A DNA stretch of 18,616 nt from Treponema sp. (lineage in GTDB: Bacteria; Spirochaetota; Spirochaetia; Treponematales; Treponemataceae), in NCBI GenBank assembly GCA_018385415.1, contig JAHAZA010000016.1:1-18616 (forward strand). The letters run 5' to 3'. The notes below the pieces were generated by a model. The model ran no database searches. It was not told the DNA's origin and was given only the letters and a program-made list of their open reading frames with translations. Shown here piece after piece: positions 5,762 to 14,964 of the stretch; the stretch's first letter is position 1; every line of letters begins with the position of its first letter. The translations under genes and the position numbers were made by a program.

Positions 5762-7630
5762 ATGAGCAAAGACGAAATGCCAAGATTGATGAAGTCGTTA
5801 CCAAAAAAGATATTTTTATATTATATAATGATGTATTTGTCGCCTATTATTTTTGGAACTGGTATTGTTATTTATTTTAAACTTATGCCACCTGCTAAAA
5901 TTGTCTTAGCATATGCTTCTCCTGTTTCTTTAGGTGTTGCTGGAGTTGTTTTTGGTACGATCGTTTATTTTTATTTTCATCTGGTTAGAGTTTTGAATTC
6001 TTTTGATGGAACTGATGAGAAAATCAAGCGTGTAAATATGGCTGTAAAGAGATTTGAATCTATTTCTATTATAGGTTGTCTTGTTAATGGTGGAATTATT
6101 TCATGGCTTGTTACTTTTCAGAGCAAAGCCTTAAATGTAGTTTATGATACATATGCAAATGTTTTTGCTGTTATGGGTGGAACATTTATGTTCTCTCTCT
6201 TCTTCTATATCTGTTTCTTACAGAATCTTGAAAAAAACCTTTATCAGCTTCCATTTGCAAAAGAATATCAATCTCTTCCATTAGCAGTAAGAAGTATTCT
6301 TGTTACATTCTTTGCAAGCTGTGGAATTATTTGTCTTATTATGTGTCCACAGTTTTCTCCTGCATTTAATCAGCTTGATGAAGCAGTGATCTTTTTGAGA
6401 TATTCTGTACCAGTTGGTTTGTGTAGCGTTGCAATGTCTGTTCTTATTTCTTATCGTCAGATGAGAGGAACTTCGGGACGCGTTAAACAGATTTCTGAAT
6501 TTACTAATGGTATTGTTGCAAAAGATTATTCTATGGAACCATTGCATGTTGTTTCTCGCGACGAGTTTGGTCTTTTGATTAATGACTTGAACTCATTCTA
6601 CGTTTCAACACATTCTCTTTTAGAATCTATCAAGGGATCTGTAACACATTCTATTGATACAGCAACAGAGCTGTCATCAAACATGACAGAAACTGCATCA
6701 GCAATTGAACAGATTGTAGGAAATATCAATTCAATTAAAGATAGAGTACAAAATCAATCAGCTGGAGTAGAGGAATCTGCTTCAACAGTTGAAAGTATGA
6801 TTCAGCGCATTGACCGTTTAAATGAAAGTGTTGAAGTTCAGATTGAATGTGTATCAAATTCTTCAAGCGCAATTGAAGAAATGGTTGCAAATATTCGTTC
6901 TGTAAGCACAATTCTTGATAAAAACTCTGTCACAGTAAATACACTTGGTTCTGAATCAGAAACAGGCCGCGATAAAATCAAACAGGCGGTAGAACTTGCC
7001 GAATCTGTTATCAGCCAGTCTGCAGGTCTTATGGAAGCATCTTCAATCATTCAAAATATTGCAAGTCAGACAAACCTTCTTGCAATGAATGCTGCTATCG
7101 AAGCGGCTCATGCCGGAGAAGCAGGTAAAGGTTTTGCTGTTGTATCTGACGAAATCAGAAAGCTTGCGGAACAGTCAAATACTCAGGGTAAAGCAATTTC
7201 AAGCCAGTTGGGACAGCTTCAGACAGAGATCAACCAGATGGCTAAAAATATTAATGAAGTACAGAAGCAGTTTGAAGTAATCTTTGATTTAACATCTGCT
7301 GTTAAAAACCAGGAAATGGTCATTAAATCTGCCATGGAAGAGCAGACTGGAGGAAGTTCTCAGATTCTTGAAGCAATCAATGAGATTAAAAATAGTTCTG
7401 ATACAGTACGCAAAGAATCTGATGAGCTTCGTGTAGGCGGAAAACAGATTGGTGAAGAAATGCGTATCCTTGCCGATGTTACTACAGAAATCAACAACGC
7501 GATGAATGAAATGGCAACAGGAACATCTCAGATTACCAGCGCTGTTGAAGAAGTAAATGAAGCTTCGGCAACAAATAAAAATGAGTTGGAAAATCTTGAT
7601 GTAGAGGTTGCTAATTTCAAACTTAGCTGA
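5762..7630 (+). CDS. Methyl-accepting chemotaxis protein with six membrane segments
   Basis: This 622-residue chemoreceptor signals to CheA/CheW. The N-terminal 230 residues hold about six hydrophobic helices (17-39, 47-75, 101-119, 133-155, 178-196, 209-231) and no extended periplasmic ligand domain. A HAMP-like region (about 232-285, with VSRDEFGLLINDLNSF) leads to a long coiled-coil signalling domain. The highly conserved hairpin tip is at about 428-472 (IASQTNLLAMNAAIEAAHAG, then GKGFAVVSDEIRKLAEQS). There is no C-terminal CheR-docking pentapeptide. The start at 5762 is preferred because AGGAG lies 5 nt upstream; the ATG at 5741 would place that site inside the coding sequence. The MATE gene follows after 10 nt. 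The ligand is unknown; sensing of membrane state or a hydrophobic ligand is conceivable. Confidence 0.95.
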   Translation: MSKDEMPRLMKSLPKKIFLYYIMMYLSPIIFGTGIVIYFKLMPPAKIVLAYASPVSLGVAGVVFGTIVYFYFHLVRVLNSFDGTDEKIKRVNMAVKRFESISIIGCLVNGGIISWLVTFQSKALNVVYDTYANVFAVMGGTFMFSLFFYICFLQNLEKNLYQLPFAKEYQSLPLAVRSILVTFFASCGIICLIMCPQFSPAFNQLDEAVIFLRYSVPVGLCSVAMSVLISYRQMRGTSGRVKQISEFTNGIVAKDYSMEPLHVVSRDEFGLLINDLNSFYVSTHSLLESIKGSVTHSIDTATELSSNMTETASAIEQIVGNINSIKDRVQNQSAGVEESASTVESMIQRIDRLNESVEVQIECVSNSSSAIEEMVANIRSVSTILDKNSVTVNTLGSESETGRDKIKQAVELAESVISQSAGLMEASSIIQNIASQTNLLAMNAAIEAAHAGEAGKGFAVVSDEIRKLAEQSNTQGKAISSQLGQLQTEINQMAKNINEVQKQFEVIFDLTSAVKNQEMVIKSAMEEQTGGSSQILEAINEIKNSSDTVRKESDELRVGGKQIGEEMRILADVTTEINNAMNEMATGTSQITSAVEEVNEASATNKNELENLDVEVANFKLS

Positions 7631-7640
7631 TTAAAAAAAT

Positions 7641-8987
7641 ATGACTCACAAATTATCACGGGGTTCTCTCTCCATGATTAAATTAACTGTTCCACTGGCA
7701 ATGGAACAGTTTTTTCGTATTCTTGTGTCTTCTGTGGACACTTTTATGCTTAGTACTTTTTCAGAACAAGCTGTCGCTGGTGTTGGTCTTGTAGGACAGT
7801 ATGTATTTTTCATACAGATTCTGTTTAATGTAGTCTGTATTGGTGCTTCAATTGTTCTTGCCCAATATCTTGGTGCAGAAAAATCTGATGATGAACTAAA
7901 TTATATTTCTCAGGCAAGTTCAGTAATGATTACTGTTATTTCATTAATACTTACTGCGGTTGTTATTCTGGGAATTGGCCCTTTGTTAAATTGTTATACT
8001 TTAGCTGATGAAGTAAGAAATAGTGCATATAATTATTTCGTTATTTTTGGTGGCTATTGTGCTGTGTTTACTGCATTCAGTTTACTTCAGAGTGCAATAC
8101 TTCGTTCTTATGGTTATACAAGAGATGCAATGATAGTAACAATTGTTGCTAATCTTATTAATGTTGGTGGAAATGCACTTGCATTGTATACTCCATTTTT
8201 CAAAGGACACGAAGTTGAAGGAGTTGCATGGGCATCTGGTGCATCAATGATTATTTCCTGCATTATTCTTCAGATAATGATAGTAAGAAAAAAAGATGTT
8301 AAATTCACTTTAAAAGGAATTTTTAAGGTTCCGTCACGGGTATATCATATGATTTTGAAAATTGGTATTCCTACTGCTGGAGAAAACCTTTCCTACAATG
8401 TAGCAAATATTATGCAGACAGCAATGTTCTCTACCTTAGGAACAGAAGTAATGTCTGCACATGTTTATACTCAGACAATCATTCGTTTTGCATATGCTCT
8501 TTCAATTGCAATCGGTGGTGCAACTCAGATTAAGACAGGTTATTATGTTGGAGCAAAACAAAGTGATGTTGCTTACAAGAAACTTTTCTTGTACTGGATG
8601 TTTGCTACAATTTCATCAGTTTCTCTTGTCGGTGTCCTGAATATTTTTAAAACACCAATTATCAGTCTGTTTACAAAAGATACTGAGGTTACTGCGCCCA
8701 TAGTCTCAACTCTTATGCTTGTTTCATTCTATATTGAGTTTGGTCGATGTATGAACCTGATTTTTGTCGGAGGCTTAAAAGGTTCCGGGGATATTAAGTT
8801 TCCGGTTGTGTACGGAATTTTCTCAATGTGGTCAATTATAGTAGGCTTGGGATGGTTCCTTGGAATCTATTGTGGTCTTGGAATTGTAGGTTTCTGGCTT
8901 GCTGTTGGAACTGAAGAAACAACCCGTGGTATTGCCATGGTTCTCCGCTGGCGAAGTAAAAGGTGGATGAAACACGCAATTGTTTAA
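7641..8987 (+). CDS. MATE-family multidrug/toxin efflux transporter
   Basis: This 448-residue inner-membrane protein has about 12 hydrophobic segments and the two-lobed pattern of MATE antiporters, which export cationic drugs or metabolites using Na+ or H+. The N-terminus IKLTVPLAMEQFFRILVSSV and the following DTFML are typical of the first helix, as is the GLVGQYVFFIQ to GASIVLAQYLGA region. The second lobe opens with LKIGIPTAGENLSYNVAN. The start codon lies 10 nt after the chemoreceptor stop, so the two are probably co-transcribed. The ribosome-binding site is poor; an internal ATG at 7674 is a possible alternative start. The substrate cannot be deduced. A terminator follows directly. Confidence 0.93.
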   Translation: MTHKLSRGSLSMIKLTVPLAMEQFFRILVSSVDTFMLSTFSEQAVAGVGLVGQYVFFIQILFNVVCIGASIVLAQYLGAEKSDDELNYISQASSVMITVISLILTAVVILGIGPLLNCYTLADEVRNSAYNYFVIFGGYCAVFTAFSLLQSAILRSYGYTRDAMIVTIVANLINVGGNALALYTPFFKGHEVEGVAWASGASMIISCIILQIMIVRKKDVKFTLKGIFKVPSRVYHMILKIGIPTAGENLSYNVANIMQTAMFSTLGTEVMSAHVYTQTIIRFAYALSIAIGGATQIKTGYYVGAKQSDVAYKKLFLYWMFATISSVSLVGVLNIFKTPIISLFTKDTEVTAPIVSTLMLVSFYIEFGRCMNLIFVGGLKGSGDIKFPVVYGIFSMWSIIVGLGWFLGIYCGLGIVGFWLAVGTEETTRGIAMVLRWRSKRWMKHAIV

Positions 8988-8991
8988 AATG

Positions 8992-9029
8992 AAAAAGCTC
9001 TATGATTAGAAAAGATCATAGAGCTTTTT
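8992..9029. terminator. Bidirectional terminator between MATE gene and ABC operon
   Basis: A perfect 15-bp stem AAAAAGCTCTATGAT/ATCATAGAGCTTTTT (8992-9006 with 9015-9029) has an 8-nt loop, with T7 after it on the plus strand and T-rich sequence on the minus strand. It ends both convergent transcripts. Confidence 0.92.
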
Positions 9030-9036
9030 TTATAAT

Positions 9037-9951
9037 CTACATAAAATCCGAAATTGTTTTTAAATATTTTTCATATGTGCTTCGTGCAATATAACATGGG
9101 AATGTTCCTTCTTCTGAACATAAACAGATTATACTGTCAGAATTATTGTTGTCTTCATAAAATCTGACTTTGATATCTCTGCCTGCAGCACTTAAGATAT
9201 ATGTAATGTCAGGTTTTGTAGAAGGATTGAAATAATCAAAATCCTCAATCCATTTATCAGCAGAAAGAATTTCAATTCCTCTAAGCCAGTTTTCAATTTT
9301 AGTACCGTCAACTGTTTCGTTTTCACAACTCCAGAATGCTTCTGCAACTTCACCTGTTTTTTCAAATCTGAAATCAAGGTTACCAGAATCTGTATCGCCA
9401 TTATATTTTTCAATCTTATATACTTCGGCAGTTTTAATTGAATATAAAGTAAAATCAAGTAAATCGTTTTCAGAAAGATTAAAAGGAATTACTAAATTCC
9501 CTGATACAAGAAGGATTTCTTTTTTGTCTGCAAATTTAATATAAGTCTGATTTCCGGTAGATGATGTTTTACCAACATAAACTTTTTGTACTTGGGTATC
9601 ATCTGTTGCCCAGCCTGTTACAACGATTGGATTTACCAGCCCATATTTTTCAAGTTCATTTTCATTTGATGATTTTGATACTGTATCTATGATTTTGATA
9701 TCATCAAGTGATGCCAGAATATAATCAGCAATATCTGTATTTGCAGGATGTTTTGAATTTAAAATCCAGCTTTCTTTCTTTTTTTCAAGAAGAAGATGAT
9801 TTTTACCTGTCTGTTCTATTTCAATTTTTGTAATAGGAGTTTTTGGCTTTACCTCCTTGATTTTCCCCTTAGAATCAAAAGTCAACTGAAGGATGTAAAT
9901 GATTAGAAGTATTCCGATTAAAGATAATAATGTTATTTTACGTGAACTCAT
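9037..9951 (-). CDS. DUF4340-domain protein of a Gld-type ABC system
   Basis: This 304-residue protein has one N-terminal membrane helix (about 6-24) and a large, probably periplasmic, beta-rich domain. Its pattern matches DUF4340, a family typically encoded after GldG-like genes: WILNSKHPANTDIADYILAS, then ELEKYGLVNP, VYVGKTSSTGNQTYIKF and YKIEKYNG. The start ATG overlaps the stop of the GldG-like gene by 4 nt (ATGA), with GGAG 7 nt upstream, so translation is coupled. It is the last gene of the operon. The role is unknown; a periplasmic partner of the ABC-2 exporter is the natural guess. Confidence 0.85.
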   Translation of the reverse strand: MSSRKITLLSLIGILLIIYILQLTFDSKGKIKEVKPKTPITKIEIEQTGKNHLLLEKKKESWILNSKHPANTDIADYILASLDDIKIIDTVSKSSNENELEKYGLVNPIVVTGWATDDTQVQKVYVGKTSSTGNQTYIKFADKKEILLVSGNLVIPFNLSENDLLDFTLYSIKTAEVYKIEKYNGDTDSGNLDFRFEKTGEVAEAFWSCENETVDGTKIENWLRGIEILSADKWIEDFDYFNPSTKPDITYILSAAGRDIKVRFYEDNNNSDSIICLCSEEGTFPCYIARSTYEKYLKTISDFM

Positions 9952-11609
9952 TTGTTATCTCCATGATTTTCTTTTTTGGAATCTTTTTTTATTGTTCGAG
10001 TATCTTCCGGATTATATCGTTTTTGAATAATATAGCGTTTTGCAAGTCTCATTCTCCATACAATAAAACCAATCAGAATTACGGCAACTGCAAGCCCGAA
10101 CTGATTTAACAATTTTACAATTAATGCAGAGCGTTCATTTTTTATTGATATAAAATCAAGTCTTTGACCTTTTGTTCGCATGGTACAGAAATCATCATTG
10201 TTGTTTAAGTAATCAATTACATTTCTGTTGAACATGGAAGTAGGGCTGATTCCATCTTTATCAATAAGAATATCAGTTGTACAGGCAGAAGAACTGATGA
10301 CAACAATTCTTGCATTTTTTGTACCTTTGACTGAAGGATTAAAGCTTGATGTAAATTTACCTTCTGAAAGAACTGCAATGTTCTGAGATTTAAACTGTTC
10401 GTTCTGATCAGGAAGCATTGCCCCTGGATAAAGAATTATGTTTTCATTTGTAATCCAGCTGTTGCTTGAAGTCTTTGCAAGAACAGTTGTTTTTAAATCA
10501 GGATTTTCTTCAATTTTTGAAATATCAATAGGACCATTGCAGAAGAAAAGAATTCCTCCAAGATTATCTGTAATTGGATTTTTCTTAGGAGTTCCATTTT
10601 TCTCAATAACAGGAACCCAGTTAAGAAGCTGTTTACCGTAACCACTTTGGTTCTGTGTAAAACAGTTGTTGTCCAGAACATAATAATTACCAATATTGAT
10701 TCCATAGCCAGAAAGTAAATCGGTAATATGACTTTCATTTGGAAGATAGACAGGAAGTTCGTTTGCTTGTGGAGTAAATTCATCAAGAGGATCAACATAG
10801 AAAGCAACATTGCCGCCGTTTAGAATAAAGCTGTCAATTTTTCTAAGTTGTTCCTCAGGAATAGTATCCTTAGGTCCATTGATTACAATACATTTAATAT
10901 TTTCAGGAATATCTTCCTGAGAAAGATTAATCTGCCTGATTGAATAAATATCGCTTAAGAGAGAACTGTAATTTCCGGCTCCTGTATTTAAATAGCTGTC
11001 AGCATAAGGATTTGCGCGAAGTTCATTTTCATGATGGCCGGTAATGTATCCGATTTCGAAAATTGTCTGGGCTTTAGAATCCTGTGCAGCTATAATTTTT
11101 GAAATGGTGGTTGTTATTTTGTATTCAAGATCAGCAGTTGTTTTTAATGCATCAATTGCAGCAATGTAATCTCCATAGGTAATGGCAACACCCATCCATG
11201 CAATTTTAGAAGTAAAGCCTGCAGTTTCAAGTGTATCTACCTGAACAGGAGAAAGACCATATTCCTGAGCAATACGCTGGTTCTGTTCTTTTGACATATC
11301 ATATGCCTGATATGAAAAATTGCCAGACCCGTTGGCTTTATATTCAGAAAGTAGATCAGTCAGATATTGTTCCACTGAACTGTATGGTGCTGGCAAATTT
11401 TTTGAAAAGAAAATTTTTATCGAAAGAGGTGCTTCAAGATGTTTGACCATATCTTTGCTTGCTTTCGAGAGAGAGTAGGTTTTCTGTGAAGTTAAGTCAA
11501 ATCGAACAAAACCTCTGATGCTTACAAGATTTAATAAAACTATAACGATAAAAAGTAAAAATCTGTCTACTGAAGAATTTTTAAGTTCATTTGAAAGTGA
11601 ATGTTTCAT
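9948..11609 (-). CDS. GldG-like ABC auxiliary protein
   Basis: This 553-residue protein has a membrane helix at about 17-35, a long extracytoplasmic domain and a second helix near 503-525 with a basic cytoplasmic tail. The segment DLTSQKTYSLSKASKDMVK, followed by PLSIKIFFSKNLP, is the hallmark of GldG/ABC_transp_aux proteins. The next domain (IKCIVINGPKDTI, LNGGNVAFYVDPLDEF) resembles the intracellular-transport-type fold of this family. In Bacteroidetes, GldG works with GldA and GldF as an ABC complex linked to gliding; outside that phylum the module has no settled role. The start is fixed by AAGGAGG ending a few nt before the ATG and overlapping the end of the permease gene. It sits one base after the permease stop. 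Confidence 0.9.
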   Translation of the reverse strand: MKHSLSNELKNSSVDRFLLFIVIVLLNLVSIRGFVRFDLTSQKTYSLSKASKDMVKHLEAPLSIKIFFSKNLPAPYSSVEQYLTDLLSEYKANGSGNFSYQAYDMSKEQNQRIAQEYGLSPVQVDTLETAGFTSKIAWMGVAITYGDYIAAIDALKTTADLEYKITTTISKIIAAQDSKAQTIFEIGYITGHHENELRANPYADSYLNTGAGNYSSLLSDIYSIRQINLSQEDIPENIKCIVINGPKDTIPEEQLRKIDSFILNGGNVAFYVDPLDEFTPQANELPVYLPNESHITDLLSGYGINIGNYYVLDNNCFTQNQSGYGKQLLNWVPVIEKNGTPKKNPITDNLGGILFFCNGPIDISKIEENPDLKTTVLAKTSSNSWITNENIILYPGAMLPDQNEQFKSQNIAVLSEGKFTSSFNPSVKGTKNARIVVISSSACTTDILIDKDGISPTSMFNRNVIDYLNNNDDFCTMRTKGQRLDFISIKNERSALIVKLLNQFGLAVAVILIGFIVWRMRLAKRYIIQKRYNPEDTRTIKKDSKKENHGDNK

Positions 11610-11610
11610 T

Positions 11611-12342
11611 TTACACCTCCTTTCTTCTCAGTTCCTGAGATTTAATTGTTAGAAGAATAAATACTACAGTTAAGGAAAGAAGATAAATAATATCACGGCT
11701 GTCGATAATTCCTCTTGCAATTGAGTTAAAGTGTGTAACTACAGAAAAGAATGAAAGGAATTTTACAAATCTACCTGGAATAAAAATCATAAAAAGATCA
11801 ATTAATGTGAGTAATGCACTTATTGCAAGGGCTGTAAAAAATGCAATGATCTGATTTTTAGTAATTGATGAAGCAAATGTTCCAATTGCAGAATACGCTG
11901 CACATAAAAGAATTGCTCCAATATATCCTCCAATGATAGGACCGTAATCCGGTTTTCCGAAGAAGGTTAGTGTGATTACATACAATAGTGTAGGAATCAG
12001 CATTGCAATGCTTGTAATAAAGGCTGCAAAAAATTTTCCGAGAACTACCTGATTTTCTGTTACAGGGAGAGTCATTAATGTTTCAATGCTTCCTGTTTTC
12101 TGTTCCTCAGCAAATAGTCTCATTGTTAAAGCTGGTACAAAAACTGTAAAAGCATAAGGAAGTATAGAAAAAAATATTCTTAATTCAGCCTTTTTATTAA
12201 GAAAAAAAGTAGAGTAGAAAAAAATTCCTACTGCTATTAAAAATAAAGCTGTAACAATATATGCTACTGGACTTGTGAAAAATGATTTTAGTTCGCGTTT
12301 AGCTATTACTGCTGTAATGTTATTTTTTTTCTGGTTAGACAT
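11611..12342 (-). CDS. ABC-2 type permease (GldF-like)
   Basis: This 243-residue permease has six predicted membrane helices. The N-terminus AVIAKRELKSFFTSPVAYIV and the conserved loop MRLFAEEQKTGSIETLMTLP are characteristic of the GldF/NosY-like ABC-2 family. It would form the channel together with the ATPase encoded just upstream. Its ATG directly follows the stop of the ATPase gene (TAA then ATG), with AAGGAGG inside the last ATPase codons, so translational coupling is likely. The transported substrate is not evident. Confidence 0.93.
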   Translation of the reverse strand: MSNQKKNNITAVIAKRELKSFFTSPVAYIVTALFLIAVGIFFYSTFFLNKKAELRIFFSILPYAFTVFVPALTMRLFAEEQKTGSIETLMTLPVTENQVVLGKFFAAFITSIAMLIPTLLYVITLTFFGKPDYGPIIGGYIGAILLCAAYSAIGTFASSITKNQIIAFFTALAISALLTLIDLFMIFIPGRFVKFLSFFSVVTHFNSIARGIIDSRDIIYLLSLTVVFILLTIKSQELRRKEV

Positions 12343-13287
12343 TTATTCCTCCTTCTGTGTAAGAATGTGGAAGATATTTTCAAGACTGTTCTTTACATTC
12401 GTCATTTCGTAAAGAGTCCATTTGTTTTTAACGATAATTTTGAAAAGCTCAGGACGAATCTCGTAATTTCCGTTTACATGGATACGGATGCCGATGGCTT
12501 TTTTAGAAGGAAGCTTAAAGTCGCCTTCACGTTTTGTAACGCTTTCAATTTCATCGAAAGCAGAAAAAACTTTCTTCGCTTCAGTAAAAGTACAGCCTTC
12601 AAGTATAAGGTCAACAGCAATTTTTTCACCGAAGCTTTCCCGTAATTCTGTTGTTGGACTGTCAGCTACGATTTTACCGGCAGAAATAATAATTACTCTG
12701 TCGCAAATACTTTCTACTTCCTGAAGGATATGTGTAGAAATGATTACAGTCCTTGTTTTACCGATTTCTTTAATCAGATTTCTGACGTCTTCAATCTGAT
12801 TAGGATCAAGGCCACTTGTAGGTTCATCGAGAATCAGAATTTCCGGATCATTGATGAGAGCATGGGCAAGGCCAACTCTCTGTTTGTAACCTCTGGATAG
12901 ATCACTTATGTTTTTGTGCATGACTTCTTTAAGTCCACAGGTTTCGCACAATACAGGAATTTTTTCATGTGCTTTCTGTGAATGAATCTGACAAAGATAT
13001 TTCAAGTAATCTTCGACTATCATATCTCCATACAGTGGACTTGATTCAGGCATATAACCAATTTTACTTTTTGCCTTTACAATGTCAGAATTAATATCTT
13101 CGTCATCAATTTTAATTGTTCCTGAAGTGGTTCCCCAGAAACCAGTTATCATTCTCATGGTTGTAGTTTTTCCGGCACCATTTGTACCTAAAAGTCCTAC
13201 AATCTGACCTGTTGGAATTGAAAAGCTGATGTCATCAACTGCCTTAAAATTCCCAAAGTATTTTGAAACATGTGATAATTCAATCAT
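12343..13287 (-). CDS. ABC transporter ATPase (GldA-like)
   Basis: This 314-residue nucleotide-binding subunit powers the adjacent permease. The Walker A motif is GTNGAGKT (34-41). YMPES stands at the Q-loop, with Glu in place of Gln, as is common in the GldA/NatA group. The signature is LSRGYKQR (130-137), Walker B is LILDEP (151-156, catalytic E155), the D-loop SGLD follows, and the switch His is H186 in STHILQE. A C-terminal extension of about 90 residues is typical of exporters. I chose the ATG at 13287 because AGAGAGG lies about 5 nt before it and the protein then starts directly with the first beta-strand (MIELSHVSKYFG). An in-frame TTG at 13305 lacks such a site. The upstream oxidoreductase gene ends 19 nt before. 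Confidence 0.95.
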   Translation of the reverse strand: MIELSHVSKYFGNFKAVDDISFSIPTGQIVGLLGTNGAGKTTTMRMITGFWGTTSGTIKIDDEDINSDIVKAKSKIGYMPESSPLYGDMIVEDYLKYLCQIHSQKAHEKIPVLCETCGLKEVMHKNISDLSRGYKQRVGLAHALINDPEILILDEPTSGLDPNQIEDVRNLIKEIGKTRTVIISTHILQEVESICDRVIIISAGKIVADSPTTELRESFGEKIAVDLILEGCTFTEAKKVFSAFDEIESVTKREGDFKLPSKKAIGIRIHVNGNYEIRPELFKIIVKNKWTLYEMTNVKNSLENIFHILTQKEE

Positions 13288-13306
13288 TGAAACCTCTCTC
13301 TTCAAC

Positions 13307-14818
13307 TTAAGGTTTTAAAATTACATTTCTATGCTGGCTTTTAAGAATTCTCTGAACAGCATATTTTCCTGTAATGAGGGCAATTGGTACTCCTCCTGGG
13401 AGCATGAGCCATTGTCCTGCAAGGAAAAGGTTTTTTACGCCTTTTACAATTCCTGGAACATTGGAAAGGTTAGGACTTTTCTTTGTTGTGATAAAAGTCA
13501 TGTAAACACCGCGGTATGCATTGCAATAACTGGTGTATGTATAAGGTGTCCATACATCAAGAAGCTTAAGCTTACCTTGTGTAAATGGGAATCTCTTTTC
13601 GATTGTTTTTTGTATTTCCAGAGCTACAGCTTTCTTTTCTGCATCATAACGTTCTTTATCTGTTATATGCAGATTTTTCCAGTAAAGATATTCGCTTTCT
13701 GGTTCAAGAATTTTGACCTGAAGTAAAGTTTTTCCTTCTGGAACAGTTGTTTTTTCAAAGGAATAATTCTTGATGTTTGTTCTCGTAATTGTTCGGCCTG
13801 CAAGATTATATCCGTCGCAGTCGAAGAATGTACGGCCAGCAATTTCATCTGTAATACCGTCATAACTGAAGGCTGCATGGAAACTGCTTCCTAATGGATT
13901 GTTCTTACGGTCATCGTAGCTGGCCTTAAGTGGTTTTGGCATATACTTTTTGTGGATAAGTTTTTCAAAGGTGTGGTAAGTATCTGTAGCAACAATGACA
14001 TAATCGCCCTGAACTTCTGTACCGTCAGAAAGAAGAATGCCGGTTGCAGTTTTTTCGTCAGAAGACATAATTACTTTTTCAACAGGCTTGGAGCAGAACA
14101 ATGTTCCTCCCAGTTCCTTGTAGCGGTTAGCCATTCGCTGTATTGCATAGAATGAACCACCTACAGGCACGCCACCGCCACCTGACGAAATTGTACCATA
14201 AGCTGCAATAAGAAGGTGAGCAAGATAATCTTTTGGAAAATAATCAAGGATCACTTTTTTAATAAGGGGATGCTTAAATCTATCGGCAAGATCCCCAACA
14301 CTCATTTTTGAGTATGAGTTGAGGACGGGAACCATTTTCCGCATTTTCCAGCCCATTTCGATTAAATCAAAAAGATTCATCATGTCGAGAGGTTTCTTTA
14401 CAGGAATTTCCAGTGACTCTGACAGCTTTACATGCTTAAAGAATTTTCTGATTTCCTTGGAGTCTTCCGGGCTTAATTCAAGCATTTCTTTTTCAGCCCG
14501 TTTTAAATCTGCCCAAAGGTGGAGTGTCTGACCGTTTAATTCTGAACGGTAAAATTCTTTATGCTGGTGAATTTCGATGCCCGGCGCACAGATTCCAGAA
14601 TCCTTCCATATCTCCCAAAGGTCATAGCCTTCCTTTGCACAAGTCATCCAGCAAATACAGTTATCAATATAATGACCTTCGCGCATCCAGCCGGTACACT
14701 GTCCGCCAGGAACAGCATGTTTTTCATATATTACGGAATCGAAGCCAGCTTTCTGAGCATAAATACCTGCATTTAAACCTGCAATTCCCGCTCCGACAAT
14801 AATTACTTTCTGTTTCAT
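13307..14818 (-). CDS. Phytoene-desaturase-like FAD-dependent oxidoreductase
   Basis: This 503-residue flavoenzyme belongs to the CrtI/amine-oxidase-like superfamily. The N-terminal dinucleotide-binding fold shows VIIVGAGIAGLNAGIYAQKA, with the ribose-binding acid at E32 (VIYEKH), then the GGQCTGW motif. The C-terminal FAD motif is NLFLAGQWLMLPGGVPIALI followed by TGKYA. The substrate is unknown; relatives desaturate, saturate or isomerise polyprenoid or carotenoid chains. The start at 14818 is set by AAGGA 6 nt upstream; the frame extends to 14926 but those residues do not resemble the family. It is the first gene of a five-gene minus-strand operon with the Gld-type ABC system (19-nt gap). 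No phytoene synthase or other isoprenoid gene is in view, so a carotenoid role is not supported by context. Confidence 0.85.
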   Translation of the reverse strand: MKQKVIIVGAGIAGLNAGIYAQKAGFDSVIYEKHAVPGGQCTGWMREGHYIDNCICWMTCAKEGYDLWEIWKDSGICAPGIEIHQHKEFYRSELNGQTLHLWADLKRAEKEMLELSPEDSKEIRKFFKHVKLSESLEIPVKKPLDMMNLFDLIEMGWKMRKMVPVLNSYSKMSVGDLADRFKHPLIKKVILDYFPKDYLAHLLIAAYGTISSGGGGVPVGGSFYAIQRMANRYKELGGTLFCSKPVEKVIMSSDEKTATGILLSDGTEVQGDYVIVATDTYHTFEKLIHKKYMPKPLKASYDDRKNNPLGSSFHAAFSYDGITDEIAGRTFFDCDGYNLAGRTITRTNIKNYSFEKTTVPEGKTLLQVKILEPESEYLYWKNLHITDKERYDAEKKAVALEIQKTIEKRFPFTQGKLKLLDVWTPYTYTSYCNAYRGVYMTFITTKKSPNLSNVPGIVKGVKNLFLAGQWLMLPGGVPIALITGKYAVQRILKSQHRNVILKP

Positions 14819-14831
14819 AAAAAATCCTTGT

Positions 14832-14859
14832 ATTATAGAAAAAAAGTATATTTTTCTAA
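14832..14859 (-). promoter_or_regulatory. Putative promoter of the oxidoreductase-ABC operon
   Basis: On the minus strand a perfect TATAAT (14832-14837) is preceded 16 nt upstream by a weak TTAGAA (14854-14859). The -10 box ends about 13 nt before the start codon, so the transcript would begin almost at the Shine-Dalgarno sequence. Confidence 0.45.
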
Positions 14860-14926
14860 TTTTAAGCGATATTTCACTGGTGGTCAATGAAGACAGCCCT
14901 GAGGAAATCAAAGGGGTAAAAAACAC

Positions 14927-14955
14927 TTGCTAGTAAGGAAATTTACAGATATTAT
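14927..14955 (+). promoter_or_regulatory. Putative promoter of the Tp0751-like/HD-GYP operon
   Basis: TTGCTA (14927-14932), a 17-nt spacer and TATTAT (14950-14955). The -10 box ends 9 nt before the ATG at 14965, so the transcript would be nearly leaderless if it starts at the usual distance. A different upstream promoter is not excluded. Confidence 0.45.
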
Positions 14956-14964
14956 ATTAAGGTT

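Noticed and set aside
12367..12724. Plus-strand open frames opposite the ABC ATPase
   Set aside because: They are antisense to a conserved coding sequence, with no start signals and no recognisable family.
13288..13305. TTG start for the ABC ATPase
   Set aside because: The extension contains the AGAGAGG ribosome-binding site that serves the ATG at 13287.
14819..14926. 36-residue extension of the FAD oxidoreductase
   Set aside because: The FAD fold begins at MKQKVIIVGAG, with AAGGA before that ATG; the extension spans the promoter region.
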